NCBI GenBank assembly: GCA_025201375.1 | Contig: JAIWZP010000010.1 | Span: 585,775-649,774, forward strand | Source: Gongronella butleri | Lineage: Eukaryota > Mucoromycota > Mucoromycetes > Mucorales > Cunninghamellaceae | Length of the DNA: 64,000 nucleotides | Direction of reading: 5' to 3' | In this document: piece by piece, positions 51,353 to 62,697 of the stretch | Numbering within the stretch: the first letter of the stretch is position 1 | Layout of the letters: every line of letters begins with the position of its first letter | Translations under genes and position numbers: made by a program | The notes under the pieces: generated by a model | What the model saw: only the letters and a program-made list of their open reading frames with translations | What the model was told of the DNA's origin: nothing | The model's database searches: none

Positions 51353-52034
51353 CAGAGTTTCCACTGTTCATATTATGCGCGCCATTGAAATGTTTTTGCA
51401 CGCAAAGAGGATTTTTTCACCCGCGTATAAAAATGCAAATGCACGCAAATACCATTCATTGGCGCGCACCGCATCATCAGTCCACGCAAACTTTACTCTC
51501 GATGGGCGCCAATTGAATTTTTACAGTAGGGCATGCGAATATTTATTTCGCACAAAAAAAAAAAAAAAAAAAAGGAAACTACAGTATGAGTACAGCAACC
51601 AGACTTCGATCTGTCATCCCAACGCGTTCGACATGTGTGCCCCGCCGGCGTTCGATTTGTGTGACCACCGCATTTGACTTGTGCGACCACTGAGTTCGAC
51701 TCGCTTATCCGGCATTCGACTCGTTTACCCGGCATTCGACTCGTATGCCCGGCGTTCGCTCACTTTGTACCGCGGTTTGACTCGCTTGCCCGGCATTCGA
51801 CTCACTTTGTATCGCGTTTGACTCGTGTGACCACCACAATAAAAAAAAAGAATTCGCCTGCCCTGGAAATTAAATTAGCGCCCATCGAGACTAGAATTTG
51901 TGTGGACTGGTGACGCGGTGCGCGCCAATGGTAAACATTGGCGTGCGTTTCTTTTTTTATTCGCGGGTGAAGAAATCACCTTTGCGTGCAAAAACTTTTT
52001 TTTAGCGGCGCACAAATGAACAGTGGAAACTCTG
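51353..52034. mobile_element. 682-bp inverted-repeat element (MITE), TA-flanked
   Basis: Ends are CAGAGTTTCCACTGTTCA and its exact reverse complement TGAACAGTGGAAACTCTG, each flanked outside by TA, as for Tc1/mariner-type targets. The inverted arms run about 170 bp (51353-51522 and about 51866-52034), with GTTTTTGCACGCAAAG, TTCACCCGCG, TTGGCGCGCACCGC and CTCGATGGGCGC blocks in both. The centre (about 51620-51835) is made of imperfect ~20-bp tandem units around CCGGCATTCGACTCG. No transposase frame is present, so it is non-autonomous. Arms differ at a minority of positions, so it is not brand new. Confidence 0.85.
51620..51835 (+). repeat. ~20-bp tandem repeats in the MITE core
   Basis: About ten imperfect units of 19-22 bp with consensus close to GCCCGGCATTCGACTCGCTT, alternating with variants such as ACCACCGCATTTGACTTGTG. 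Lies between the two inverted arms. Confidence 0.75.
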
Positions 52035-52224
52035 TACTGTACTCAATGCCCGAAAAAATACGTACAGTAGACAATTAAAGCACGATTTTCATCCGTCGTA
52101 CGATAGCTTTGAATTTTGCACGTTGTTTGATCCACGTCTGAGGACGCCTGCCCACAAAACAGCGCGAAAAAGTGCTCACATTTGCCACTGGAAAAAAATG
52201 ATACTGTATGATAAAAAAGTCTGT

Positions 52225-53530
52225 TTTTCGGACTTTGCCGGCTTGCTGTGCTTCCAGAAATTTTTTTACAGCCTACCTGCTCGCTACTGTGCATACATAA
52301 TGAAACCTGCGTCATCGTCACGGCGTAATCAAACGATACTACGGTATTGTACATACAGTACTCAGTTCTAGCCCAATGTTCAAGACGGACCCGCCCGATT
52401 TTTTTGGACTCAAAAATGACAAAACCCTCCAATTTGCACTGTTTTGCATTCATCCGGCCATCTGCATGGTCGACCCCGCTCAAAAATGGCCACATCGTAT
52501 TCACCGCAAAATTTGCAACAAAAAAGCTTAAAACCTCAAAGCGCTACGATCGCTTTTGAAAAATTGAGGGGTCACTCAGGGGTCACTCAGGGGTCACTCA
52601 GGGGTCACACTTTTCAATTTCAGAAAATGACAAATTTGGGATTTTTGAACTCCGAGTGATCAATGCATCCCAAACAGGTAAGTCCGAAGATTTGCTATTG
52701 GCTGAAAAAAATGGCAAGTCGCCCCGCCTTAAGAAAATAAAAAGCTTAACGAGTGACGCATGAACGGCGATCGACTGAGAAAAGTGCCGACTTTGGTCAA
52801 GATTTTTTTTTGCAAAAATTTAAGGTTTGACAATTCCAAATTACGTACCGTATCATAGTTCATGAATTGCATTAAATTTTTTTTGTTTTGCACATTTTTG
52901 TGCGCTGAATGATTGATTGAGTCTTGATGAGTGGGCTGCAGGCTGGTGAAATGTAGAGTAAATGACCGATGCAAAACGTTGAAACTCAAGCTAGCGCGCT
53001 GCAAGTCATCCCAAAAGATGCATCGATCCCTCTTTACAAATAAATCTGCAATAAAAATCGGGCATTGATGACTAGGCCGTTCTCGAGCAAAAAAATGGAA
53101 ATTAAAGAAATTGTCGAAAAAGTCTGTTTTCTCCTTCAGTTTTGATCGGACCGCGGTGAAACTGGTTCTATTCGACAGAGAAGCAGCCGCTGCTACAGTA
53201 CTGTATCATACAATATCAACATGTTACAGTAAAAGCGCTTTAAGTCGTTGTTTCCGTGCGTTTTTGAGAAAATCGAGATTAAATCTTTATGAAATATTTG
53301 ATCAAAGTTTGCAAGCGTGCATACAGTACCGGTAGGTCGTTCATCGGGGCGCGAGCAAAAAAACAATTGAAAATCGACGCTCCTCCATTGTGTCTCTTTC
53401 AAATGATGCCAGTTTCACCGCAATCCAAAGATTTCGAGAGTGCAGTAGTACTGTATCATATGCATTGCTACCAGCATTGCTCAATTTGCGAAAATTCTTG
53501 CATTTTTTTCATCATCTGGGCAACGATCTA
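52225..53530 (+). repeat. Dispersed repeat family A, copy 2
   Basis: Collinear with 35250-36650 (see shared blocks there). Carries a local triplication of GGGGTCACTCA at about 52568-52609 where the other copy has two similar units. No coding capacity. Confidence 0.75.
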
Positions 53531-54097
53531 TGATATGATAGGTACAGTAAATAATAATGAACGTTTGAATTTTACAGCATCCTTTCATCGAAAAGAGCTG
53601 CCCTGAAAAAGCCAAGAAGTGGCAAAGTTTGAAGATCATACAGTAGATGATCATACATACGTGCTGTAATGTAGCGTTGCTTTTGTGAAATCTATGATAC
53701 TGTACTGTACAGTATGATACGATACGTATCAATCTTGCCATAAGCAAATTTTGAGCAATGATTTTGGTCAAATCGACATGAAAGCGCTTCCAACAGCGCG
53801 AATTCTGTATCTTTCATCACCTCTTCTCTTGACATTATTGTGTTTTGCTCAATAATTTGGCATGCTATCACATTTAAATACTGTATCGTTTGAAGAAATT
53901 CATGAAAATAACAAGTTTCTTGACAGTGACCAGTTTGCCCCCTTTTTTTTTAAGCGGTGAAATACAGTAAGCTGCGGTGAGGCGAAAAACGGCATATGAT
54001 ATGAGTGGGGCGGAGCTTCGTGTGTGGTCTCCCTTTTTCCTTTTTCTTTCACGTTCTTCCTCTCGTTGCTGGCTTTCCAGTTGGATTTCTTTGTATA

Positions 54098-55057
54098 ATG
54101 TGGGAGCCGAATGAACAGCTGTTGATCCGAGTGCCTGTGCAATATAAAAAGCAGGACGGGTCGCTGTTTGTGACGCCCCGGCGCGTGGCATTCCAGCAAC
54201 AGGGCGTGCCTCGTCTTGATCCGTCCATTTACTATGATACCATTTACTGTAAGCGGCTCTTGTTCGCGCTTTTTTTTGTATTCTTTTGCATGTCTTTGTT
54301 CACCCATGTCATTGTTTTTGTAGCGCTGCAGCAAACACCCGAGTCATCACCCAAGATCCTGTTCAAAATCAAGACGAATCCGCCAGAAAGCAAAGCGTAC
54401 ACGTTTCAATTCACGTCACACCGCGCGCTTGTGGAGCGCGAGGGCGTCAAGGCGCAAGTGTCAGAATTGTACGCCAAGGCGCGCGGCACGTCGACATCGA
54501 GTCTGGGCACCCCGGCGCCATTCACGCCGTCCGGCATAGCATCGCCATCGGCACCGTCGACGCCTGTTAGCCATCAGCCGTCGCCGTCGTCGTCGTCCAC
54601 GACCACGGCCACGCCTGCAGCGACACCAGCCGCCACGCCACAGCAGCCTCCGCCACCATTGCCGCAGCAGCAGGGACTAGGCAAAGCACCTGGCAATGGC
54701 AATGGCGCGGCCGCCAACAAGCCGTCGCCGCCAATGGTCGTGAATCCGCAGCAGAGGCAGGAGTTTGGGATGCGGCAGCAGCTGTTGTCTTCCAATGACA
54801 CCCTGAAGAAGCTGCATCGCGAACTCGTTATTGTCACCAAAGCGGTCAGCGAGGAGGAATTCTGGGCAAGCTCCTACATCAAGAGGATCCGGCTCAAGCA
54901 CAACATGGATCCCGCCGCAAAGGAGGGCAAGCAAAAAGGCCGCTCGTCTCGCATGGTCGAGCTCAATCCTGGCCAGCAGGAAGGCGCAGACGTCAAATAC
55001 ACGCTCACATCGCAAATGATTCACAGCATTTTCTCGGAATATCCTTCCGGTACGCTC

Positions 55058-55088
<31 letters not shown>

Positions 55089-56567
55089 GAAATGCCTCAT
55101 GTCGCTTGTTTGTAGTCAAGCGCGCGTATGACAACAACGTGCCTGATCGACTCACCGAGCAAAACTTTTGGAAACGGTTTTTGGCGTCCGAGTTTTTCCA
55201 TCGATCGCGCACCGGCACGCGTTCGCAAATGACTGCGTACGACGATATTTTTGATCGCTGCTTGGAGGAAGAGAACGCAGGTAAAAGGGAGAAAAACGGA
55301 CGCGTTTGGCGTGCATGACCCCACAAAACATGCACTCATTCACCCAATTGCTCTTTTTTTTTTTTTTGCACCCTGCAGAGGATGCACGCGGTCCTGATTT
55401 GTCCTTGTTGGAGAACATCAAGCAAACCATCAATCTAGAGGCGTCGCAAGGTGACCATGATCTCGAGGTAATGGCCTTTTTGTCACACGTCGCGGCGTGC
55501 GAATTTGAAAAAAAAAAGAAAAAGAGCGCGCACTGACCTTGTTTTATGTTGCACACAATGGGCATTGTTTAGGGTGGTAATGCGCCTGATTTTACCATGG
55601 TGCCCGGTCGCACACAGCAGATCTTGCCATTGATCCGTCGCTTCAATCGCCACTCGAGCCGTGTCTTGGACACACAACCCAAGTCGTACGTATTTGTTCG
55701 CGCGAATTTCAGTCTTATTGTGTGTGCTTTTTTTTGATATTGTTTTTAGCAACAAGGTGAAACCAACGACGCCAGACACGGACGTAAGGACATCATCACG
55801 CGTGCAGGCCGGTGCAAAAAAGTGGCAATTCGCATCCAATTCACGTTCCTTGCCCCTTGCCATTTGCAACCCCTGACCGTGTCAATCTCTTTTTTTTTTT
55901 TTTTTGTTTTTATTCTTGATCCAGGCGCCAAGTTACGAGGATGAGATCTTGCTCTCTGATTTGACCAACGATCAGCCGCCGGAAAAGACCATTCTTGACA
56001 TCCAAGACACGTCGCTCTATTTTGAAAGCCAAAGCAAGACCGGGTCGATCAAGCAGCTGGACGAAAAGGTAAAGCAAGCGACAAGGGACGCGTCCATTGA
56101 TTGCGAGGGGAGCAGGGGAACGTGAAAAGGGGGTTGCGCCCCATTTTCATGATCCGCGCCGTTTCTGACTTTTTTTTTTTTGCATGGGCTCCTTTTGCGC
56201 TCCTTTTGCAGGAGGCCGAGCGCATCATTGCCGGTTTCAAGCGCCAATTCGAAGGCTGGCAATCAGACTTGACAAAGGTAAAATAACGAGCGGGCCATGG
56301 ATTTACCAGGCTTCGTCAGCTGCACGCCGGATGGTTTCAAATCGCCTTTTGTAGCCAATCATGACGGTGGACGACGCCAATGACGTGTGCAACGAGCTGA
56401 CGGATCGGATAAGGAAAAAAAGTCGGCGCCGAGCGAACAAAGGATCAGGTGAGTCCATATTTTTTTTTTTTTTTTTTTTTTTGTGATCGCGGGCCTCGCC
56501 ACACAAAATGTTTTGCCACATTTTTTTTTCTTGCACGGCGTCGCACGAGCTGACCCTTTTTTTTTTT

Positions 56568-56628
<61 letters not shown>

Positions 56629-57099
56629 ACATCAAGCTGGAGCAAGATGAAGAGCAGGGGGTGCAGACGTACCACACAGAGACAAACGAGGTGCTGCGTC
56701 ATTTCTGGGCAACGCTGAATCCGTATCGGGCGGACAAGAATACCCGGGTGGTTCAAATCTTACGACGCAAGCAGGGCGAGCTGAATGACGTCTTGGCAAA
56801 CGCTAGTGATCCGGAGCGAGCAAAAGAGGCAAGTTCGGGCCGGAAAACAAAAAGAAAAAGGGCCGTGGGCAGGCCGCAAAATGGAATTGTGTGCAAAAAT
56901 GGCAATTTTTGAAGGTTCCTAACCCTCTTTTTGTCTCTCCCGTGGCGTGTGTGTTTTTGTTGCGTGCGTTGCCGTGCATGCTTTTTGTCATGTTGCCTTT
57001 TTTTTTCAACCTTTATAGTTGCTGCAGCCCTTGATCAAAGCGGTCAACAAGGCATTTGATGCCGTGCCGGCCGGCGCCGCCGCTAAGCAGCGCAAGTAA
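54098..57099 (+). CDS. TFB1: TFIIH subunit TFB1/p62
   Basis: Core subunit of TFIIH in RNA polymerase II initiation and nucleotide excision repair. Eleven exons: 54098-54248, 54324-55049, 55116-55280, 55379-55467, 55573-55685, 55750-55783, 55925-56068, 56212-56277, 56355-56448, 56629-56828, 57019-57099; 620 aa. N-terminal PH domain (LIRVPVQYKKQDGSLFVTPR to ALVEREGVKAQVSELYAKA), then a Ser/Thr/Pro/Gln-rich linker, and two BSD domains, the first near KAVSEEEFWASSYIKRIRL, the second near LTEQNFWKRFLASEFFHRS. The C-terminal part matches p62 (TDRIRKKSRRRANKGS, TNEVLRHFWATLNPYRADK, LQPLIKAVNKAFD). Exon 6 is only 34 nt. Intron 10 has a GC donor (GAG/GCAAGT at 56829). Intron 9 contains a 26-unit GT microsatellite directly before its acceptor. 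Confidence 0.94.
56573..56624 (+). repeat. (GT)26 microsatellite in TFB1 intron 9
   Basis: Uninterrupted GT dinucleotides follow a T-run and end four bases before the acceptor GCAG. It replaces the polypyrimidine tract normally found there. Confidence 0.95.
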
Positions 57100-57535
57100 T
57101 GAATCTTTTTGCGTTATGCGCGCGCAATGGGCATTCGTTAGGTCCCAAGAAGTGACGCGTGGGTGGCGCGCGCAGACAACCCTTACCCTGAAAAAAATAA
57201 AATAAAAAAACGGCCCCCATTGCTGGATTCATCCCAGTCTGGTAATCGTGGTAAATGGTCGGGATCCAGGCATCCATTGGTAGACTTGGAAAGGGTTTCA
57301 GTGCGGAGTACAGATCAGAATCATGCGGAATCAGGGTTGACATGTGGAGCAATGGTGTCACAAGAAAAAGATTTGAAATGTGCAAATGGGCACGGCCATG
57401 GGAGGAGGGGGTTATAAAATCATCCACTTCTTCCTCTTGCCTCCTCTTTCTTGTCTTTTTTTTTTTTTATTTATTTCCAACCACTCATTGATTCTTTATT
57501 TTTTCGTGATACACCCCCTTTTTCCCCGCATATCC
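57100..57535. promoter_or_regulatory. HSF-type gene promoter with TATA-like box
   Basis: 436 bp tandem spacer. A TATAAAAT box at 57413-57420 lies about 120 bp before the ATG at 57536, with a C/T-rich leader between. No gene. Confidence 0.5.
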
Positions 57536-58928
57536 ATGGCTTCCCCCGCATTCCTCTCCCCCGCCATCACCAGCGAGATGTTGTCGCCGTACGACATGAG
57601 CTCGGACACCATGAGCGATTGCTTTGATCTGCCACCAGCAGCGCAAAAGGCACGTAAATCCACCAAAAAGAACGTCAGCTCCTTTATCCAAAAGTTGTAC
57701 AAGTAAGTGCGCGGCAATAAAAGAGTGAGAGGGTGAGAAAAAAAAAGGCAGAGAGAGGCTTTTCATTGGCTCACACTCTTTTTGTTCTCGCAGTATGCTT
57801 CAGCAAGATCGAAACAGTGACTTGATAAGCTGGAATCAAGAAGGCAACACATTTTATGTATACAATGCTAGGCGGTTTGCGCAAGAGATCCTGCCTGTGC
57901 AATTCAAACATAGCAATTTCTCCAGCTTTGTGCGACTTTTGAACATGTAAAGCAAAACGGGGGGGTTTGAAAAAGAACGTCCATTGACAGATTTTTTTTT
58001 TTTTAATTTTTTTTTTTTTCATTTTTTCTTCAATTTCTTCAGGTATGGCTTTCATAAGATTAACAAGTCTGCCCGCGGCCAGCGCAATAGCGAAAAGGAA
58101 GTGTGGGAATTCTCGCACACCAAGTTTCAGCGCGACCGGCCCGATATGCTCAAAGACATCCGACGCAAGGCACTTGATTCAGAGATCATGCGTCGTGAGA
58201 CGGACGATTTGCAGTCGAGTGTGTCTGGTTTGCAAATGTCGCACGGGGATTTGGTACAGCAGATTCATTCGTTGCAAGACACGGTGCGCCAGCTGATGAT
58301 GACGATTGAGGGGATGCAGCGCATCCAGACGGCGCAGCAGATGCAAATCCAGCAAATGGCCGACCAGCAAGGCATTTCCGTGCCTGCGCCCGGCGCGCTA
58401 AAGTGGGACGCCACCACCGGTCCATTTGGGACCGCAACAGCCCCAGGCAATGCCACAAACACGATGCACACCACCAACCCTGGCGATTTACTCCTGTCTC
58501 AGCCATTGCCCATGAACCAGCCACAACCAAACACAAACCATCAGCGCCAATTATCGGCTCCCGATAATTTCCAACTGACCCTCACATCGCCGCCGTCCGA
58601 AGCCATGCAAGATTACTTCCAGACCGTGCCTGCGGTGCCCGCCGTCTCCACCACCACCACCTCACGCTTGCCACACCAACACCACGGCCATTCGCTCTCC
58701 ACAGGGTCCATGCCCATGGATTTCAAGCCAATGCAGATGCCCCTCTCGCCCGCGACATTCAATGCCGCCGTCAACACCCCACTCCCAAAGAGCCCCATGA
58801 ACACAAGCCCCGATTTGGCCATGTCACCAGGCACATCTGAAGATTCCGTGACTTCGCTCTCCATGACCCCTGCTGTATTCAATCACACCATCGACCATTC
58901 CATGGACCACGCCATGTTCATGCAATGA
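57536..58928 (+). CDS. HSF-type transcription factor
   Basis: Three exons, 57536-57702, 57794-57946, 58043-58928; 401 aa. The HSF DNA-binding domain spans about residues 45-155: SSFIQKLYNMLQQDRNSDLI, SWNQEGNTFYVYNARRFAQE, the recognition helix region FKHSNFSSFVRLLNMYGFHK, and VWEFSHTKFQRDRPDMLKDI. A heptad-like oligomerisation region follows (VSGLQMSHGDLVQQIHSLQD to LMMTIEGMQRIQ). The rest is Gln/Pro/Ser/Thr-rich with Met-rich end, typical of an activation region. Both introns fall inside the DNA-binding domain at conserved phase. It could be the heat-shock factor itself or a relative such as Sfl1/Mga1; the RLLNMYGFHKINK variant does not settle this. Confidence 0.9.
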
Positions 58929-58999
58929 CCCTCAATTCAAGAAATAAAAAATTAGCATATCCTTCTTTTCAAAAAAAAAAAATGCGACAAAATTCAGCG

Positions 59000-60000
59000 T
59001 TTTGGCTAACTTGGGCCCGTTGAAACATTTTTGAGGCCCTGTCCCTTTTATCATGGGTAGTGCCTGCCCCCCCTGCGATCATATTCATTCCTTGGGAAGA
59101 CCGACGCGTAACTCACGGAGAGGTTTTTTTAAGGACGACGTAGAAAAATCGTGTTTGGTCGTGCCCTTGACAAAGAATGAATTCATTTGGCCCTGTCAGA
59201 CCTCAAATTCATCAGTGTCGATTGGGGAGACCTGTGATTGCTCATGGAGTTGCCCCACAGGTCGTAAAGGCGCATGGCGGACAAATCAATAATGTGCTGT
59301 TTTGAGTGCCCGAGATGAAATCGAAAAAATCAGGTCTCCAGAATCGCTTCAAACTTTCCCACGAGAAGATCCGCAATGAGAAACCATGAAAAATGCCAAA
59401 AAATGGTCATTTCCATTAGTTGATTAGCGAGCAATGCGCAATTTTACAATAAATTTCAATGGCGAATTGCACGAGAAGAAAGCGTCAAAATGCCGCGCTG
59501 ACGCGCCTACTAGCAAGTGAGACGCCAGGTGCGTTGATTTGATCAGTAACAGACGCATCTCATTCAACGACTGACGCGGTTTATCACGCGTCCAAGTTGC
59601 CCCGCAAACAGATCGTTTGCGTCAATTCTGCCTGGAACGCGATTTTTGCACGGATCATCAATGTTCACGTACGCAGCAGACTGTGCTCGTTCTGATGTCT
59701 GTGTTTCGCGGCACTGTGTTCGATTTTCGTCGAGTTAGCTTTGTGGCGAAAATTTTACGCAAAACGTCATTTTCACGGCAACCAGTCATTGGACTCCTAG
59801 TTTTTGTTTGATTTTCGTCCGTGAACGAGGGATGTTTATCGTGTGTCTGAATGGCATGACGATCAGAGGACCAAAATTTCATCGATTTCAACTCCTCGAC
59901 TGTGCACCTCGGAAAATCCACGATTTTGAAATTCGTCATTGCTAGGCATTCAGCGATCGTAATACCGCAAGAGTGGGATCATTCGAACGAGCAACCTTGT
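59000..60000 (+). repeat. Dispersed repeat family B, copy 3
   Basis: Shares with copy 4 the order: GCGAATTGCACGAG, GACGCGCC-ACTAGCAAG, TTGACGCGG-like block with TTTATCACGCGTCCAAGTT, GCAAACAGATCGTTTGCGTC, GATCATCAATG, GCAGACTGTGCTC, then CGAGTTAGCTTTG and ACGCAAAACGTCATTTTCAC. No coding potential. Approximate ends. Confidence 0.8.
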
Positions 60001-60639
60001 AATTACCATTCCGAAGAGTGGATAATCATGGAGGTTGCAAATCCAGCGTCAAGCGATCCGAAAACGGTAAAATTGCTCCAATGGTGCTTTTTCTCGACAA
60101 AAAGTTGCGTAATGTCCATTAAAACAGCATTGTGCAGCACGCAACTTACTAAATATCAATGTTACGTATGTCAGTTTGACATTACGTTAATCCATACAAT
60201 TGGTAAAGCCCGATATAAATGCCAATACACGTTTTTTTCGATTTTTTTTCACCATACAAAATGATTCGCTTGTGTCAAACTTTGACCAGATATCCCTGAT
60301 GGGCACCAAAACCATTAGACAAAGCTTGAGATTCCAGATGTTGTTCATTGAGAAAAAAAGTCGAAAACTCGAATCAAAAGAGTGTTGGTACAAAGCAATT
60401 GTCCAGAAATTTGGGAGTCGTTAGAGCCCTTTATTGGCCATCACTTCGTCGAAATGTGGGCCGTTTGCGCAAGCTTTATCCGGGATGGCATTTGATCTAC
60501 GCATATGGTGCTTTGCACGAAATCATTGAAATTAAATTTATGGCCATTGCGCTTTACAATAATCAACTAGCCGATCGATGTAATAATTTTGAAGACAAGG
60601 AACTCTGGCCATAATCAGCACCAAGGGAAATTTTGGGGT

Positions 60640-61500
60640 CGTTTTGGGCTGGTCCATTGGGATATGCTGTTGATGAGTGTCATTTTGCAATAAATCGATA
60701 TATAAGCTTACCGTCCAGACGCTGTAGAATTACCGAAACGCGTCTCGAAGTGAAAAGAAATTCAACATGGGCCGCAGTTTGAGGTTGCCACGGGCCATTG
60801 GAGGAAGCTACACGCAAAACAGGATTTGAGCTGATTTGACCGCCCGAGAACAATTCGAAAAATTGGGTCCGCAGAATCATCTCAAACTTGCCCACAAGAT
60901 GTATAGCACGGTGAAAACGACAAAAAGCACCAAAAAGAGGGTGGTCGATCTGCTCGTTGACGAGCAATGAGCAAAATCAGGCAAAACTTCAACTGCGAAT
61001 TGCGCGGGAAGAGGGCGCCCATCGAGTCGCACTGACGCGTCCACTAGCAAGAAACGCTCCGGATGCACGGATTTCATTTAGAACAGACGTGTGTAGCTCG
61101 ATGCTTGACGCGGTTTTTCACGCGTCCAAGTTTACTCGCAAACAGATTGTTCGCTTTAATTCTGCCCGGGGATCGATTTTTGCGTTGATCATTGACACCC
61201 ACATGCGCAACAGACCGCGCTCTTTCTGCTGGTCCGTGTTTCACCTGACTGTGACCAATTTTCGTTGACTTGGCCCTGACGCGAAAAAAAGAGGCAAATG
61301 TCATTTTACGCGAAACCCAGTCGACGGACCCCCTTTTTAAATAGCATACTTGCCGCTTATTCGATTGCTTACACCATGTGGTTGCAGTCGTGCTGCGATC
61401 TGGGGTCCCAAATTTCAGAGGCCATCTTACCATAAGGGGGTACCATTTAGAATACAAGGCGGATTTTGAAACCCGTCGTAAGTGGCCCACCTGAATAGGT
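60640..61500 (+). repeat. Dispersed repeat family B, copy 4
   Basis: Tandem neighbour of copy 3 and the closest to it: GCGAATTGCGCGGGAAGAGG, ACTGACGCGTCCACTAGCAA, AGAACAGACGTGTGTAGCTC, TTTTTCACGCGTCCAAGTTT, GCAAACAGATTGTTCGC, GACCGCGCTC. The end near 61470 has CGGATTTTGAAACCCGTCGT like the end of copy 3. Confidence 0.8.
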
Positions 61501-61756
61501 TTCAGCTCTTCTTGGAACCTTTGCACCACTCTTTCCGTCCTGACCTCCCCACACCTTCCCTCCCATTGGTCCACAGCTCCGCCGGACCGCCATACCCCGA
61601 TGAGCCCGCACCCCAAGGTGCCACTGCCTCCTTTTATTGCTGTCCCCTTTTGTATCTCCGGCCACGACAATGAAACGCGTTTTTTTTTTTTTTTTGTGTT
61701 TCTCTCTCTTTCTCTCTTTCTTGTTCTTGTTTTTTTTTTTTTTTTTGTTCATCATC

Positions 61757-62664
61757 ATGATTCAAATGAATGTCGACGAAATCATGTTTACGTTGCAGAA
61801 AAACATCGAATTGCCTGCTAAATTCTGGCAAGACTTCTCGCCCATTTTGGGGTCTATTGTGGAGGTGTTTGCTGAGCATTGCGAGGTCGCTGAAGGCGTC
61901 TTTGTTCTTGATCAGTTGGCAGCTGCTTTAGAAGGCGAGGAGGGCGATACAATTTCGCCAATGGCTTCTGGAAACCGTGGCAACAACCCATATAATGCCT
62001 ATCAGGCTATGCGAAAGCGGAAGCGCTACTGTAATTTTTTTTTCAAAAGCAAATAATCATCCCACTAATATCAATTATAGCATATTCCGCCACTGCCTAT
62101 AGCCGCTTATCAAAGGCTGAAAAATGGAGCTATGTTTTACAATGGCAAGCGACTCAGCGGGACAGTATGAGCCTGCGCCGCAAGTACATCAACAGGGTAA
62201 TAAAATGCCTCAGAGAATGTGTGTGCGGAGTCAACATCGTCTTTCTTGTAACGATTTCCTTTGCATTTTATTCAATCTTATTTTATTTGACTCGATTTAC
62301 TCGTAGAGACGAATTGTCATCAATAATGCAATGAAGGATATCAATTCCATGGGAGTAGAAGCATTTTTTTGCATGGCGTCTGGCAATGCAAGAAATGGCA
62401 GCAAGAAATTACACAAGCCTTTGATTGTGAGTGGGGGTAAATTACTGCTTCTCTCTTTTTTAAAGCTTGTATTAACCAAAAAACATGTTCTTTTTGGCAT
62501 TAGAGCACGCAAGAAGCTTTTTGGTGAAGATAATGGACTTGATGAAACCTGAGACAGGAGGCAAACGAGTCTCGCCACACATCGCGTTTGGACGCCATAT
62601 CTACCACGCTGTGCTCGGAAAATCAAGTGAGCGTCAGTGAGCAAGGATGAACTCGCTTGAAATT

Positions 62665-62697
<33 letters not shown>

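Larger units (their letters stand above)
50535..54097. other. Repeat-rich spacer with MITE
   Basis: 3.56 kb without a supported gene. Contains a T-run at 50584-50608, the inverted-repeat element at 51353-52034, family A copy 2 at 52225-53530, and the densest cluster of CAGTATGATAC words (for example 53695-53730). The last ~100 bp are the leader of TFB1. Confidence 0.6.
58929..61756. other. Repeat spacer
   Basis: 2.8 kb without a supported gene. Two family B copies in the same orientation (59000-60000 and 60640-61500) are separated by about 0.6 kb that contains a short open stretch (60350-60614) without recognisable domains. The last ~100 bp are a T/C-rich leader. Confidence 0.55.

Noticed and set aside
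51620..51835. Tandem ~20-bp units as a CRISPR-like array
   Set aside because: Units are adjacent and degenerate without unique spacers, and they sit inside a eukaryotic inverted-repeat element.
60350..60614. 88-codon open frame between family B copies
   Set aside because: Short, no start context, no splice support and no recognisable motif; probably chance in AT-rich DNA.
62307..62426. Earlier donor at 62427 (GTGAGT) in the last gene
   Set aside because: Using it puts the next exon in a frame that meets a stop after seven codons; the donor at 62437 keeps a long open frame.
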